The position numbers and the translations under genes are program-made. Positions 22,913 to 33,716 of a DNA stretch of 64,000 nt are shown here, piece after piece. Numbering within the stretch: the first letter of the stretch is position 1; each line of letters begins with the position of its first letter. Origin of the DNA: Silene conica (taxonomy: Eukaryota; Streptophyta; Magnoliopsida; Caryophyllales; Caryophyllaceae). The notes under the pieces were generated by a model, which did no database searches, was not told where the DNA came from, and was given only the letters and a program-made list of their open reading frames with translations. The stretch lies in the NCBI GenBank assembly GCA_029255685.2, contig CM055319.2:17449247-17513246 (forward strand). The letters are read 5' to 3'.

Positions 22913-22947
22913 GTTTCGAGGACGAAACTTTTTGAAGTTGGGGTGAT
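22913..22947 (+). other. PPT region of the Tekay element with hairpin
   Basis: AGTTTCG-AGGA-CGAAACT (22913-22930) forms a 7-bp hairpin. The purine-rich GAAGTTGGGGTGATTG follows and abuts the LTR. The same arrangement precedes the LARD 3' LTR. Confidence 0.7.
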
Positions 22948-23896
22948 TGTAACAGTCCGTATTTTTATAAAACATATTTTAAGGGTTTTAATTATTTTAA
23001 AGTAATAAAATAATATTTTAATAATTTATCGTAAAGTATTTTAATAAATAGTAAGATCCGTCTTAAGAACCTTAAGTCCTTAAGACGAATACAAACTTGG
23101 CAACTTAAGTTACATCTTAAAACCCGTTCTAGTTTTCCAAACCCGTTTCATTTAAACGGAAAGGACAACCCTTAAACCCTCATAAGACCCTTTAGTTGAC
23201 ATATTTGTCATCCTCAAAACCATAACACTGTAAACTCTTCCTTTACAAAACCTCCATAATCTTCATCTTCTTTTCCATTGTTCTTCTTCATCCGTTCTTC
23301 AAATCAAGGTAATAATAACATTTTCGGAATCCTCATCGAATTTGCAAGCCATCTATCACTTCCGATTTTCATTTCCCTTATTACGAAAAATAGGCTGTTT
23401 TTCCTAAAATCGTCTTTTGATCCCTTAAACTCGTTTTTCTTGATTGTAGGCGAAGCCTTGGAAGACCCGGACATAGATAGCTTCATTGTGGAAGACGTGC
23501 TTTGAGCGGGATTGCATATAAGGTGACGATTACGAGTAACTCGGCCTTTTTGTTAAAATAGCAAGTTTTGTTGTGTTCTTGTTGTTATTTCTGATTTGTG
23601 TTTGAGGATGTTGTTTAATGGACTTAGCAACATGTTAGGAATGTTCTTACTTGATGAATTCATGCCTTGTTGAGGTTTCACATATTCTTAAGTTATTTTC
23701 AGAAATTTCATGCTTGCGACGGATACATTTAATAATCGCTTTGAGGATTGTTTTGTGGTTTAATTGCTGGTAGATAGATGTATTGGATGATTTGATATAA
23801 TGGGTAAACACTTGTTGTAATGATCTTAAGTTTTGAATCGAATTGTGAGGGTTTTGATATTGTTGGAAAATGCGAATCGCGTGATCAGGCTCTCTG

Positions 23897-24275
23897 AGCC
23901 GGTCGACCGACCGGCCGCCGGTCGACCGGCTGGGGATGCTTTTAGTTGTTTTGCGAAATTGAGAAATGCGTAGTATTAGGAAGCCCAGCCGGCAGACCGG
24001 CCGCCTGCCAGCCGGCTGGGAGTGCATTGTAGGTGTTTTGCGAATTGTAGGAATATAGGCTTGGGATGCCAGCCGGTAGGCCGGCTGCCTGCCAACCGGT
24101 TGGTAGCCTCATTTAAGAATTTGCGTAAGTTTGGGATTGGGTCCCCAGCCGGTAGGCCGGCTGCCTGCCGACCGGCTGGGAGTCCTTTGTAGTTGTTTTC
24201 GTTTTAAAGAAAGGGGAAGGCTGAGATGGGTTACCAGCCGATGGGCCGGCTGCCTGCCGACCGGCTGGGGACCCC
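23897..24275 (+). repeat. Five-unit GC-rich palindrome array (CCGGTCGACCGG type)
   Basis: Five units lie about 80 bp apart. Each has outer arms such as CCCAGCCGGC/GCCGGCTGGG (unit 2) or CCCAGCCGGT/ACCGGCTGGG (unit 4) around inner CCGGC palindromes. Arms differ between units but stay paired (C-G in one, T-A in another). The LARD LTRs carry four units each. Confidence 0.85.
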
Positions 24276-24569
24276 TGTTGCTTGTTTTCAATTCGTAATT
24301 CGTTTGTAACTTTTAAACGGTTGATCGGTTTTGATTGAAACTCGTTCCTTGTATCTTTGATATGTATTTGAGGTCCCCGGAGGATGGGCGACACTATATT
24401 GGGTTCGGGAATAGAGTGAGGATAGAGACCCCCCGGTCGGGTAACCGAAAGGGAAACCGGCTTTACCTTGTCTTAGTTCCCGGGATCAATTAAGTGTTGA
24501 CTAGTGGTTTAAGAAGTTAGAACTATAGGTTAGTTTCTATCTTTGGATGTTAATGGTTGAATTGTATGT

Positions 24570-25075
24570 CACGTGATGGGATATGTGTTAAGTTCACCTC
24601 TGGACCCATTACGTGTTTTGTATGTCGCGTGATGGGATATGTGTTAAGTTCACCTCTGGACCCATTACGTGTTTTGATTGTGGCGTGTCAGGATATGTGT
24701 TAAGCTCACCTCTGGACCTGACACGTGATCGGTTGTCGTACACGGGATATGTGTTAAGTTCACCTCTGGACCCGGTGTGCGATAGCTGTGTATTGGGATA
24801 TGTGTTAAGTTCACCTCTGGACCCAATACTTGTTTGTAGCATTGGGATATGTGTTAAGTTCACCTCTGGACCCTTTGCTTATGGATGATTAGGGATATGT
24901 GTTAAGTTCACTTCTGGACCCTTTTCTTGAAATGTATGTATAGGGATATGTGTTAAGTTCACCTCTGGACCCTTTACTTGAATTGCATGTTGGGATATGT
25001 GTTAAGTTCACCTCTGGACCCGACATTGTTTGGTAGTGGGATATGTGTTAAGTTCACCTCTGGACCCATTGCTAG
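24570..25075 (+). repeat. Hairpin minisatellite: constant 30-nt core, variable complementary arms (10 units)
   Basis: A core beginning GGGATATGTGTTAAG and ending CACCTCTGGACCC repeats ten times at 46-56 bp spacing. The bases flanking each core pair with each other and differ between units: CGTGTCAGG/CCTGACACG (24684-24692 with 24717-24725), GTATTGGG/CCCAATAC (24790-24797 with 24822-24829), CGCGTGATGGG/CCCATTACGTG (24626-24636 with 24661-24671). About half the units pair well; units 6, 7 and 10 pair weakly. Confidence 0.85.
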
Positions 25076-25809
25076 TGTTTATGGATGTTTATATCTGCTT
25101 GGCTTGAGATTGGTACAGTTTCAGATATGCATGATGAAGTTGATGATTATGTTAATCGAGTTATAGTTTGTTCATCCAAGGCATTGGATGACTCTTTGAT
25201 CGGTTTCATAAATAGTTGGACTGAAAGACCCCCCGACTGGGTAACCAGTAGGGAAACCGGCTCTCCTTCCAAACGGTTTATGAAGTTGGTTGAGAGCCGT
25301 GCATTTGAGTATGCATGATAGTATGAGATCAGTTATGGAGATATTGTTATGCTTCACATGTTTATATATGTTGGAGTATTCTGTTCGCTTTACTTGTTAC
25401 GTGTCGTTACAAAAGGTGGCTAGGAGAACTCTAGTCACTCCCCGCTGATTGTGGCGTACATGTTTTCATGTATGTAGGTACATGCAGGATTGGACGGGGT
25501 TCAATTGAGAGCTAGCGAGTGATGATCCTTATCATCTTTTGACTTACACTTCATCGATTAGCTAGACTCTTAGTTTTGATACATTTCATGTTTTGGTGCC
25601 TGTAGGGATGTTCCATCCCAGGCTTTGTATATATTTTCGTTTTCGTACTTAGAACTGTTATACTTATCTATTTTGTTTATATCAGTTTCAGTTTACGTTT
25701 CAGTTTTTAATTCACCTCGCATGATGTTTATGTTTAAAAAGTTTTAAATTCCGCAGCATTTTTAGTACTTTGTGTGTTTTATATTTCCGCTTTCGCGAGG
25801 GGTTTTACA

Positions 25810-26566
25810 AAAATTGCATAATTAACAAATTGGGTCATGTGTTATGGAACATATGTGACATGTTACAAATTAACACAATTAACAAAGATAAAATGGGTCC
25901 ATATTAAGACCCACACAAACCGTGTAAGTGTAGTATGTGTGATGGTTGTGTGTGTAAGTGTATATGAAGGTTGAGTGTGTAAGACAAAGGGAATATGTGT
26001 AAGCTATATTGCATACTTTATGTAAGAGGATAGAAGGCCATGCATAGGCTCCTCTTTGCTTACCTTGGCCGACCATGATGCTTGCTCAAGCAAGCTCATG
26101 TGCTTATATAAACACACTTCACTCAACTCTTGTTGTTAGATGCTTCATAATTTTACTAACACATTCATACTACAAACTCCATTCTCCCATTTTCTTTAGT
26201 AAAACAGTTTTATAAGAAAATAATTATTTCCATATTAATAATGTTATAAGAGTAATATTATTATTATTTCTAGTATACTAATACTAATTTTCTAGTAACA
26301 AAATTTGTATTAGTTTGAGATCGGGTCCTTGATACGTATCTTTTGGAGACGGTTTTTTTTAGATCGTTTAAGGGTATTTCGGTTATTTGAAGACTCAAGT
26401 AATAGGTGATTATTGAGTATAAACCTTCTAAAACCAATGTAAGGAGAATCACATCTTATGATATCATCATGTATGCATAAGATCTTATTAAGTTTTATAA
26501 CCTAAACTTAAAGAAACAAAACTCACATTAGTTTTGAGTATAAAATCAGGAACTTAGTTTCCAACA
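25810..26566 (+). repeat. Diverged Angela-like LTR fragment
   Basis: The sequence has the layout of the Copia LTRs above: a hairpin GCTTGC-TCAA-GCAAGC (26080-26095), a TATA box CTTATATAAAC (about 26103), a transcribed-looking region, ATGCATAAGATCTTATTAAG near 26471 similar to the end of the gag-only Copia LTR, and a final CCAACA (26561-26566). The 5' edge is uncertain; it may be truncated by the Tekay insertion. Confidence 0.5.
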
Positions 26567-27467
26567 GTCTCCGTATTCTTAAAAGAAGGCATGCAACCGT
26601 TTATCCAGGGTTGGTTTCGCAAATTAATCGATATTCGATTACCCACCTTCCATGCCGTTGCATCTGTACATGAAGCAGTAACCCGACACAGACCTTTCCA
26701 AAAGTAAGACGATTGGGAAACGATAGAAATACGTTTTGGTATCGGGAGATCTTTGCAGTATTTCGAAAGAAGCGTCTTACCAAGAAGTCCATCAGGATAT
26801 TGCTGTAGACGCCTGACTGAGTAGAACAGTTGATTTGATACCCAAGCCACCATGCTTTTTTGCCACATGAAGAAAATCCTTGGAGGCCCAGTGAATTGAC
26901 CGTATTGTCAATTGTTTCCTCCACCAGAAAGCGGCAATTAGGGAATCAAGTTTCTGTGTAACTGATAAAGGTAAAGGTACAGTGGCCAGGATATGGTTGA
27001 GCGAGCCAAAGAGAATGGTATGAATAAGAACTAACTTACTTGCTTGGCTAAGATAAAGCGTGAACCAGGAGGTAATTTTCCGAGTAAATTTATCCACCAG
27101 TGGATGAAAGGCAGTAGCTTTCTGCTTAGGAAGATCAACAGGAACACCCAGGTAATCACCAAAGTAGGAAGTATCTTTCATTTTCATAATGGATGTTAAG
27201 TATGTCTTAAAGTCCGTTGGAGAATTGGGACTAAATTTGATAAAAAAACTTATTAAAATTAATCATCTGACCTGAAGCGAGCTCAAACATTCTGAAAATA
27301 AGATGTAAGGCCTCAAAAGCCGAAGGCGTAGCTTCACAGCAGATGAGGGCATCATCTACGTAAAATAAATGGGATAGAGGGGCAGCATATCGAGAGATTT
27401 TGATTCCATGTATCAATCCATCAGCTTGGGCTTGTCGAAGCTGAGCAGATAGTACCTCCATGCACAT
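26567..27467 (-). pseudogene. LINE (non-LTR) reverse transcriptase remnant
   Basis: Read on the minus strand, 27467-27231 gives the RT core with FYVDDALICCEAT and ASGQMINFNK, and 27187-26792 gives the segment after RT (DYLGVPVDLPKQKATAF, LSQASKLVLIHTIL). A third piece continues in another frame to about 26600. The pieces follow in LINE-1 order but are separated by stops and frameshifts. The endonuclease, the N-terminal RT and the poly(A) tail are absent. It is an old internal fragment. Confidence 0.8.
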
Positions 27468-28304
27468 AATTTTATATTGTTACTCTTAATTTTATATTAG
27501 TATGTTAGTTCATATGTTACACAAATTCAAAAATAATTAGCTATATGTACAATATGTTAGTTTAATATTTTATTTTGCGACGTGAATTGTATGACAACTT
27601 TGATGTCCGTCGTGAGCCAAGTCCACACACACTTATGTTTGAACTTCTCCCCAAAAGCCTTCTTAGGCCTTGTTCTTTTGGACTTCAAGTCACTTAATTT
27701 AAGTTCACTTCAGATCCTATAAGTTCAGTTCAATTCAGTTCAGTTCCTATAAGTTCAGTTCAGTTCCTATAAATTCAGTTCAATTCAGTTCCTATAAGTT
27801 CAGTTCAGTTCCTATAAGTTCAATTCAGTTCACTTCAATTCCTATAAGTTCAGTTCATATAAACTCAATTAAGAAAAGTTATATACCGACTATTATTTTT
27901 AACAACCGATACAAACATTTTGCTTTAATTATTCGATACACGTCATCAATAAAAAAAAACTCATTAATAATTTACTCGTCTTTTACTCTTTAATTAATGC
28001 CAAACTATCATCTTCATTAATGTCAAAAAAGAATTCATTATACGATACATTCACCCTCAGCAATTGTCACTCTCCCATTAATCACCTTCTTCATCACCAT
28101 TGTTAGAGAAAATAAAATCACCATTGTTAGAGAAAATAAATGGTTAGAGAAAATTGTAATAGTGAATTATTCTTTATCGTAATGTAATCGTAGTATAATG
28201 TGTGAACTATGAATAGACCATTATATATAAAGTTGAAAATATTTTAAATTACCTTGTGTTTTAGACTATTTTTTTTATCAATGTCATCTATTGGATAACA
28301 ACCA

Positions 28305-28337
<33 letters not shown>

Positions 28338-28372
28338 TAATAACAATAATAATAATAACAACAATAATAACC

Positions 28373-29461
28373 AGAGAAAATTGTTGATTATAGCCTTATA
28401 AAAATCACTTTTTGAAAATTACAGCCTTATAATTTTTTTTTTTGAAAATTATAGCCATAATATTACTTTTGATCGTAAATTACAACAAAAACATTAACTC
28501 CGGCTGAAAACTAATGCCAAATTGAATCTTTATGACTTAAATTCATTTTTTGTGACTAAAATACCCTTATCTTCAATGTTTATCCCAAAAATCAGATTTA
28601 ACAATCTTCTCTTTAATTCTCCATTCTTCAACAAGAGATCACCTAATCTAATTCATCATTTTATTCAAATACTAATCTAATCACTTTAAATGAATTCTAA
28701 GTATATTGTTTCCATTTTCTCTTAAAACTAATTAGTGTTATTCACCATCTTTCATTTTCCCCAAATTGTAATTAGCGTTCATCATCAACTTTACCCAAAT
28801 TGAAAGTAATTAGGTTTTATCATCAATTTCCCCAAATTGAAAGTACTTAGGGTTCATCATCAATTTTCCCCAAATTGAAAGTAATTAGGGTTTATCATCA
28901 TTTTTCCCCAAAAAATATTTAGACATTAACCTTAAAATTCGATACAATCAATTGAAAAACAACCAATTGTTGCGCATTGTTGCGGAGTGCAACTCTTCAT
29001 CGCTAAAAGGCCCATGAAAATTCAACAAAACAGTAATAAAAGAGTGAAATAGAAAAATGATGAAAAGCAAGGAGGATTTGTTGGAAAACTTGCAGCGAAA
29101 AAGGACTTAGACATTAACGCCTTGCTCCGTGTCGTGACGATTCGACATTATAAGTTAGTATTAGTGAAGCGAAAAGAGCAGGTGAAGAACGGAGGATGGA
29201 AAATGGTAAGAGATTGTAAGAATATTGTGTTGTGAGAAGTAAATGATAGGTAAAGTGAAAAAAATATGGGTAGCTAAGCAAACAAATAGTCGAAATAGGT
29301 AAGGGTATATCGGTCACTTTTTGTCAAAATTACCGAAAAACGTGACATGGTGCAATTTTAAAAGAAAAGCGATATTATGGCAGTAATCTTCAAGAAAAAA
29401 ATTATGAGGCTGTAATTTTCAAAAAGTGTTTTTTATAAGTTTGTAATCAACAATTTTCTCT
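28373..29461. mobile_element. MULE-like non-autonomous DNA transposon (1.09 kb)
   Basis: The ends are long inverted repeats of roughly 90 bp with few mismatches. The left starts AGAGAAAATTGTTGATTATA; the right, read in reverse, starts AGAGAAAATTGTTGATTACA; both then carry CACTTTTTGAAAATTACAGC. It sits in the (CAA)n microsatellite of element A, which masks the target duplication. No transposase is present. Inside are about four copies of a 37-bp repeat (28754-28910). Confidence 0.7.
28754..28910 (+). repeat. 37-bp tandem repeat, about four copies
   Basis: The unit has the form TTTTCCCCAAATTGAAAGTA followed by ATTAGGGTTCATCATCAA, with small differences between copies. It lies inside the MULE-like element. 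Confidence 0.8.
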
Positions 29462-29625
29462 AATAACAATAATAATAGTTAACTTAAATTAAAATAAAGT
29501 TAATTAAGTTCGGATTTTTCAGTTTAGTTCAGATTCTATAAGTTCAGTTCAGATCTCATAACTTCAGTTCAGTTCAGATCCTATAAGTTAAGTTAAGTTC
29601 AGTTCAGTTTTAGCCCAAAACTAAA

Positions 29626-29928
29626 AAGTAATAGAGTGTATGCTGACTCTCTCATGCATAAACTAGCTGGAACTTCTCGTCTTTTCCAATGTGGGACTTG
29701 GATTGCTACCCCAAAATTATTGCCTCAACATATAGGTACGAAATGTTATTATTTGGTCTTCTTGGATGCAAAAAGAAAAGGTGCTGGTTTTCTGAGGTTA
29801 AGGGTAAAAAGAACAATCTTTAAATAAAAGCCTAAGTTGATTAGTAAATTAAGATCGGTTATATATTTTAATACGCTATTCTTTGCTCGAATGTTTTATT
29901 TTATAATACTCGGTCTTACCTATTATAA
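29626..29928. other. Unassigned spacer between MITE copies
   Basis: These 303 bp have no recognisable gene or repeat. A 63-codon ORF at 29636-29827 has no visible domain and is probably chance. Confidence 0.5.
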
Positions 29929-30272
29929 GGCACTGTTCTATTGTACTGAAACTGAACTGAACTGAACTGATAGAATCTGAACTGAACTGAACTTATAGAA
30001 AGTGAACTGAGCTAAACTTATAGAAACTGAACTGAACTAAACTGAACTTATAGGAACTGAATTAAACTTATAGGGACTGAACTGAACTTGTAGGAACTGA
30101 ACTGAACTTATAGTAACTGAACTGAATTTAACTGAACTATAGGATCTGAACTGAACTGAACTTATAGAATCTGAACTGAACTTAACTTATAAAATCCGAA
30201 CTTAATTAACTTTATTTTAATTTAAGTTAACTATTATTATTGTTATTATTGTTATTGTTGTTGTTATTGTTG

Positions 30273-30328
<56 letters not shown>

Positions 30329-30780
30329 GTTATTGTTGCTGTTGTTATTGTTGTTGTTATCCAATAGATGACATTAATAAAAAATAGTCTAAAACACAAG
30401 TTAATTTAAAATATTTTCAACTTTATATATAATGGTTTGTTCATATTTCATACATTATTTTACGATTACATTACGATAAAAAATAATTCACTATTACAAT
30501 TTTCTGTAACCATTTATTTTCTCTAACAATGGTGATGAAGAAGCTGATTAATGGGAGATTGACAATTGGTGAGGGTGAGTGTGTCGTATAATGAGTTGTT
30601 TTTTGGCATTAATGAAGATGATAGTTTGGCATTAATTAAAGAGTAAAAGACGGGTAAATTATTAATGAGTTATGTTTTTTTATTGATGACGTGTATCGAA
30701 TAATTAAAACAAAATATTTGTATCGGTTGTTAAAAATAGTCCGTATATAACTTTTCTAAATTGAATTTATATGAACTGAA
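29929..30780 (-). mobile_element. MITE-like element B, inverted copy of element A
   Basis: It starts GGCACTGTTCTATTGTAC after TAA, then runs through GAACT pentamers. Its reverse complement follows element A closely through the AT-rich centre, including TTAATGCCAAACTATCATCT and ATTGTAATAGTGAATTATT. It ends abruptly at 30780, where CACTA begins, so the CACTA element probably inserted into it. Confidence 0.6.
30225..30360. repeat. (TTA)n / (TTG)n microsatellite
   Basis: An uninterrupted ATT run lies within interspersed TTG triplets in element B; element A has the complementary CAA-type tract at 28300-28370. Confidence 0.95.
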
Positions 30781-30897
30781 CACTACTACAAAAAAGGCCT
30801 AAGACATCAAAGAAAAGACATCTGTTTTTTTTCTAACAGATTTCTTAACGTAAGACACCGGTTATTAAATATAACTAGTTTCTAATGTTTACTTAAG

Positions 30898-31970
30898 TGT
30901 TGGAGATTGTGTCCTCCACATGTAGTGTGATAACGTCATTGAACATACCCTTGTACGGACAAGTGGGAGATTGTTGGGGCTGGTGTCCTTGACAATTAAG
31001 TACAATGACTTATTAAATCTCTTTAAGGATCACAAGGGCATACTTTTGTATTATTACCAGTTGATCCACGTTTATCAATAACGGTTGGCTTGCTAGATAA
31101 GTTTGACGTTATTGTCATACGGATGGCGGTGGTCAACTGGTCCCTATACGTCACACCTATAGGACACGTTTGAGAGATGTGAAGGTATGAAAATACAGTC
31201 ACATTTTGCCGGATATGACTAAACGGTTAGTCAGAGGTATTGACTATTAAATTAGTCAATAAGATGTTGAGATTATTATTTAATACGGATTAAATAATTT
31301 TAGCTAATACGGATTACATGTTTAATTCGTAAATTAAATATAAACAGTTATATATTTAATTAAATATTGTATTCGCGAATTAATATAAACAGTTATGTTA
31401 ATTTAGGTAATTATACAATATCGTATTTTATCAGACCATTATTAATATATCGACTATATTAATAACTGATAACATGTTACGATTTATAAATTAAACCCGC
31501 GAATAAATAATAGCTAATTGGGTCGAATCACGCATTGGGATAAGGTAAGAGTGGAAAGCCCACTCCTACCCAAACCCTATTTCGGCCGGCCATGTAGTCT
31601 ATATAAGGAGGAGGACTCTCCTTATGTAGACTACTCTTGGTGCACTGTTAAATTATTCTCAAAAGAAAATTAGGGTTTCGAGACATTCTTTTCTCAAATA
31701 CCTCAGATCTCACATCTAAAACTCAATAGCTCTCCCTATATTGCAAGGCAATTGGAGAGGATTTCTAGCACACGCGGCCACGTCTCAAACTAAGTCTTGG
31801 GTGCAAGTTATAGGAGGGAATTTGCATTAATTCCTGTTCTTAGGCCTTTTGCGCGAGGACTAAAGGTTGTACTTCTTTTCTCCTGTTTTTAATCTTATGA
31901 CGATATTCACAATTGCATATTTCATTATAATCCTGTAATTTTGGGGTGAATACGCGTTTTATTCCCCACA
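30898..31970 (+). repeat. 5' LTR of the Angela element, with a 74-bp 5' extension
   Basis: The LTR begins TGTTGGAGATTGTG. A second LTR-like start TGTTGGGGCTGGTG lies at 30972, directly preceded by a full PPT copy (CTTGTACGGACAAGTGGGAG). The TATA box CTATATAAGG (about 31599) sits inside a 17-bp-stem hairpin, arms GTAGTCTATATAAGGAG and CTCCTTATGTAGACTAC (31594-31634), one G-T pair. It ends CCCCACA. Confidence 0.93.
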
Positions 31971-31972
31971 AG

Positions 31973-31985
31973 TGGTATCAGAGCC
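31973..31985 (+). other. Primer-binding site of the Angela element
   Basis: TGGTATCAGAGCC two bases after the LTR end, complementary to initiator tRNA-Met. Confidence 0.88.
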
Positions 31986-33716
31986 TTAGGCCATGAAAAT
32001 TTTACAATTGTGTCTTTCATAAGTTTTAAAATTGTTGAAAACCGTACAATCTGCTTAGGCACTCGATCGAGTCCCTGTTGCACTCGATCGAGTGCCCTCG
32101 TACCAGGCTTGTGCGTGTGATTTTTGTGAGAAATCGATCTTGTTTTTCGATTATTATTTGCATATTGTTAATTAATCGATATTTTTAGCAATATGTGAAT
32201 CTTTTGTTTTGTTTATATATGATTTACAAGTTTTAAATCCAAGTTATAAACTCGTTTTAATTTAAAAGTGCAGCGATTTGCAATTTTTCGAGCCACTCGA
32301 TCGAGCCATGCTGCACTCGATCGAGTGACCCTGACACTCGATCGAGTGCCCCTGTTACTCGATCGAGTGCTCTCGTTTCGGGGTGTTTATTTTCGAAAAT
32401 AACTTGTTTTCTTATTTTCACATGGCTTAAAATAATATACTGTATACGGAAATAGTATATTATTTAGTGAAACGGTTCACCCTCGCTTGATACATATTGT
32501 TTTTAAAACAGTTTAAAACAATGGATTATATGTTTATTAAAATTGGTGATTAAAACGGTATAGTCACCTAATTTTAATCTTATAAGGTGGTTTGGTATAA
32601 ATTTATTAATCATAATAACGGTATTATGTCATGTATAAATTGTTTTTAGTTGATGCATTTTATTTATCGTCTTGTGAATGCCTTGAATGCTTTCAATAAC
32701 GTATTTAATTTTTGCAAACGGTTGTAACTTAGTGTGGCCTTAGAAGATTATGTCACCGTAATGATGGGACACGATCTTGCTTGTAATTTTGAGATCTTGA
32801 ATCTCCGTTTTGGGTTTTTGCCATGTAATTACTTTTGTATTTAAATTAGAATGTATCTAGGATTACTTTTGTAATTTAAATTAGTAATTTTGTGAAGACC
32901 AAAGACAAGACGGAGACCGGATGCTCACTCCCGCTGCAAGGACCAAGATGAAACATCAAGACAAGCTTCTAGGGTCCAACGGTGGATTCCAAGTTGTTTT
33001 ATGTTTATTTTGGTAGGATAGGCCACACTAGGACTTTTATTTACGTTTATTGCATTTATCTTTACGCTTTCATCGATAATAGCTTGCATCATATTCCGCC
33101 TAAAAACCAAACCACCTATTTTATGCCTGAAAACTGACTCATGTAGAGGTCTCGCGTTAGTTTTCTGTGACAATACAGATGTCACATGTCATTTAAAAGC
33201 CATCACTTTATTTAATTCATTCACGCAATGCTAGTTTTTAGTTCACTTAAATATGGATAAATAAAAGTTGATGGGGTCTTCCTCGTATAACCAAAAATTG
33301 AGATTAGTCTTTATAAATCAGCCTCCCATGAATCCCTTCTTCGTCGGTAGGCATAATATGACCCCTTCTACGTCGGGTAAGTGGGAACAGATGATTTATT
33401 TTATCTCAACATCATGGTCACTCGATAATATTCCAGTGACTGAGATGGACTAATAGATAGGATATACGGAAATCTATCGACCAAGAGTTCCAACGATTGG
33501 AATTAGCCAAACTGTGGGCTTATCAATATACGGAAATTGAGTCTTGGGATCGTTTATATAATTCTTGAGGGAGATCAATTATATAAATGCATGAGTCTAC
33601 GAGTTTAAATTCCATTTAATATAGACTTAAATCACAACAAATAAGTTGCTTATATGGTTTTGTTTTATCTTCTTTTCAGTGTAGAACACGTTCATTAAAA
33701 CTGCTGTAAAACTAAA
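31986..33716 (+). other. Angela leader with a CTCGATCGAG palindrome cluster
   Basis: This 1.7-kb leader has no gene. Six copies of CTCGATCGAG lie at 32061-32369, one of them within a perfect 16-bp palindrome GCACTCGATCGAGTGC (32080-32095). The 3' part (32880-33550) shares blocks with the gag-only Copia leader, including CATGAATCCCTTCTTC. Confidence 0.75.

Larger units (their letters stand above)
22948..25809 (+). repeat. 3' LTR of the Tekay element (2862 bp)
   Basis: The LTR begins TGTAACAGTCCGTA and ends GGGGTTTTACA. It contains an inverted repeat CGTCTTAAG/CTTAAGACG (about 23050), a GC-rich palindrome array (23897-24275), a 10-unit hairpin array (24570-25075), and two small hairpins with GTAA loops (24437-24448, 25236-25249). 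Very short ORFs run through it because the repeat lacks stops; they are not genes. The insertion's target duplication cannot be checked because the 5' end is outside the window. Confidence 0.9.
27666..29625 (+). mobile_element. MITE-like element A with GTTCA pentamer arrays (split by a MULE-like insertion)
   Basis: This begins GGCCTTGTTCTTTTGGAC after TTA, followed by many copies of AGTTC/CAGTTC and CTATAAGTTCAGTTC, then AT-rich sequence and a (CAA)n tract. It resumes at 29462 and ends in further pentamers and TTAGCCCAAAAC. It is non-coding. The termini and TTA flank suggest a Tourist/PIF-Harbinger MITE, but no clean terminal inverted repeat is present. Element B (29929-30780) is the same sequence in reverse. 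Confidence 0.5.

Noticed and set aside
24570-25075. CRISPR-like array (30-nt repeats with about 20-25-nt spacers)
   Set aside because: It lies inside a plant LTR, has no cas genes, and the spacers are complementary to each other across the repeat, which is hairpin behaviour.
24613-25166. Repetitive ORFs reading GYVLSSPLDP-type repeats on plus and matching minus-strand ORFs
   Set aside because: They come from the LTR minisatellite; unit lengths are not multiples of three and frames shift between copies.
29636-29827. 63-aa ORF between the MITE copies
   Set aside because: No domain, no context; length expected by chance.
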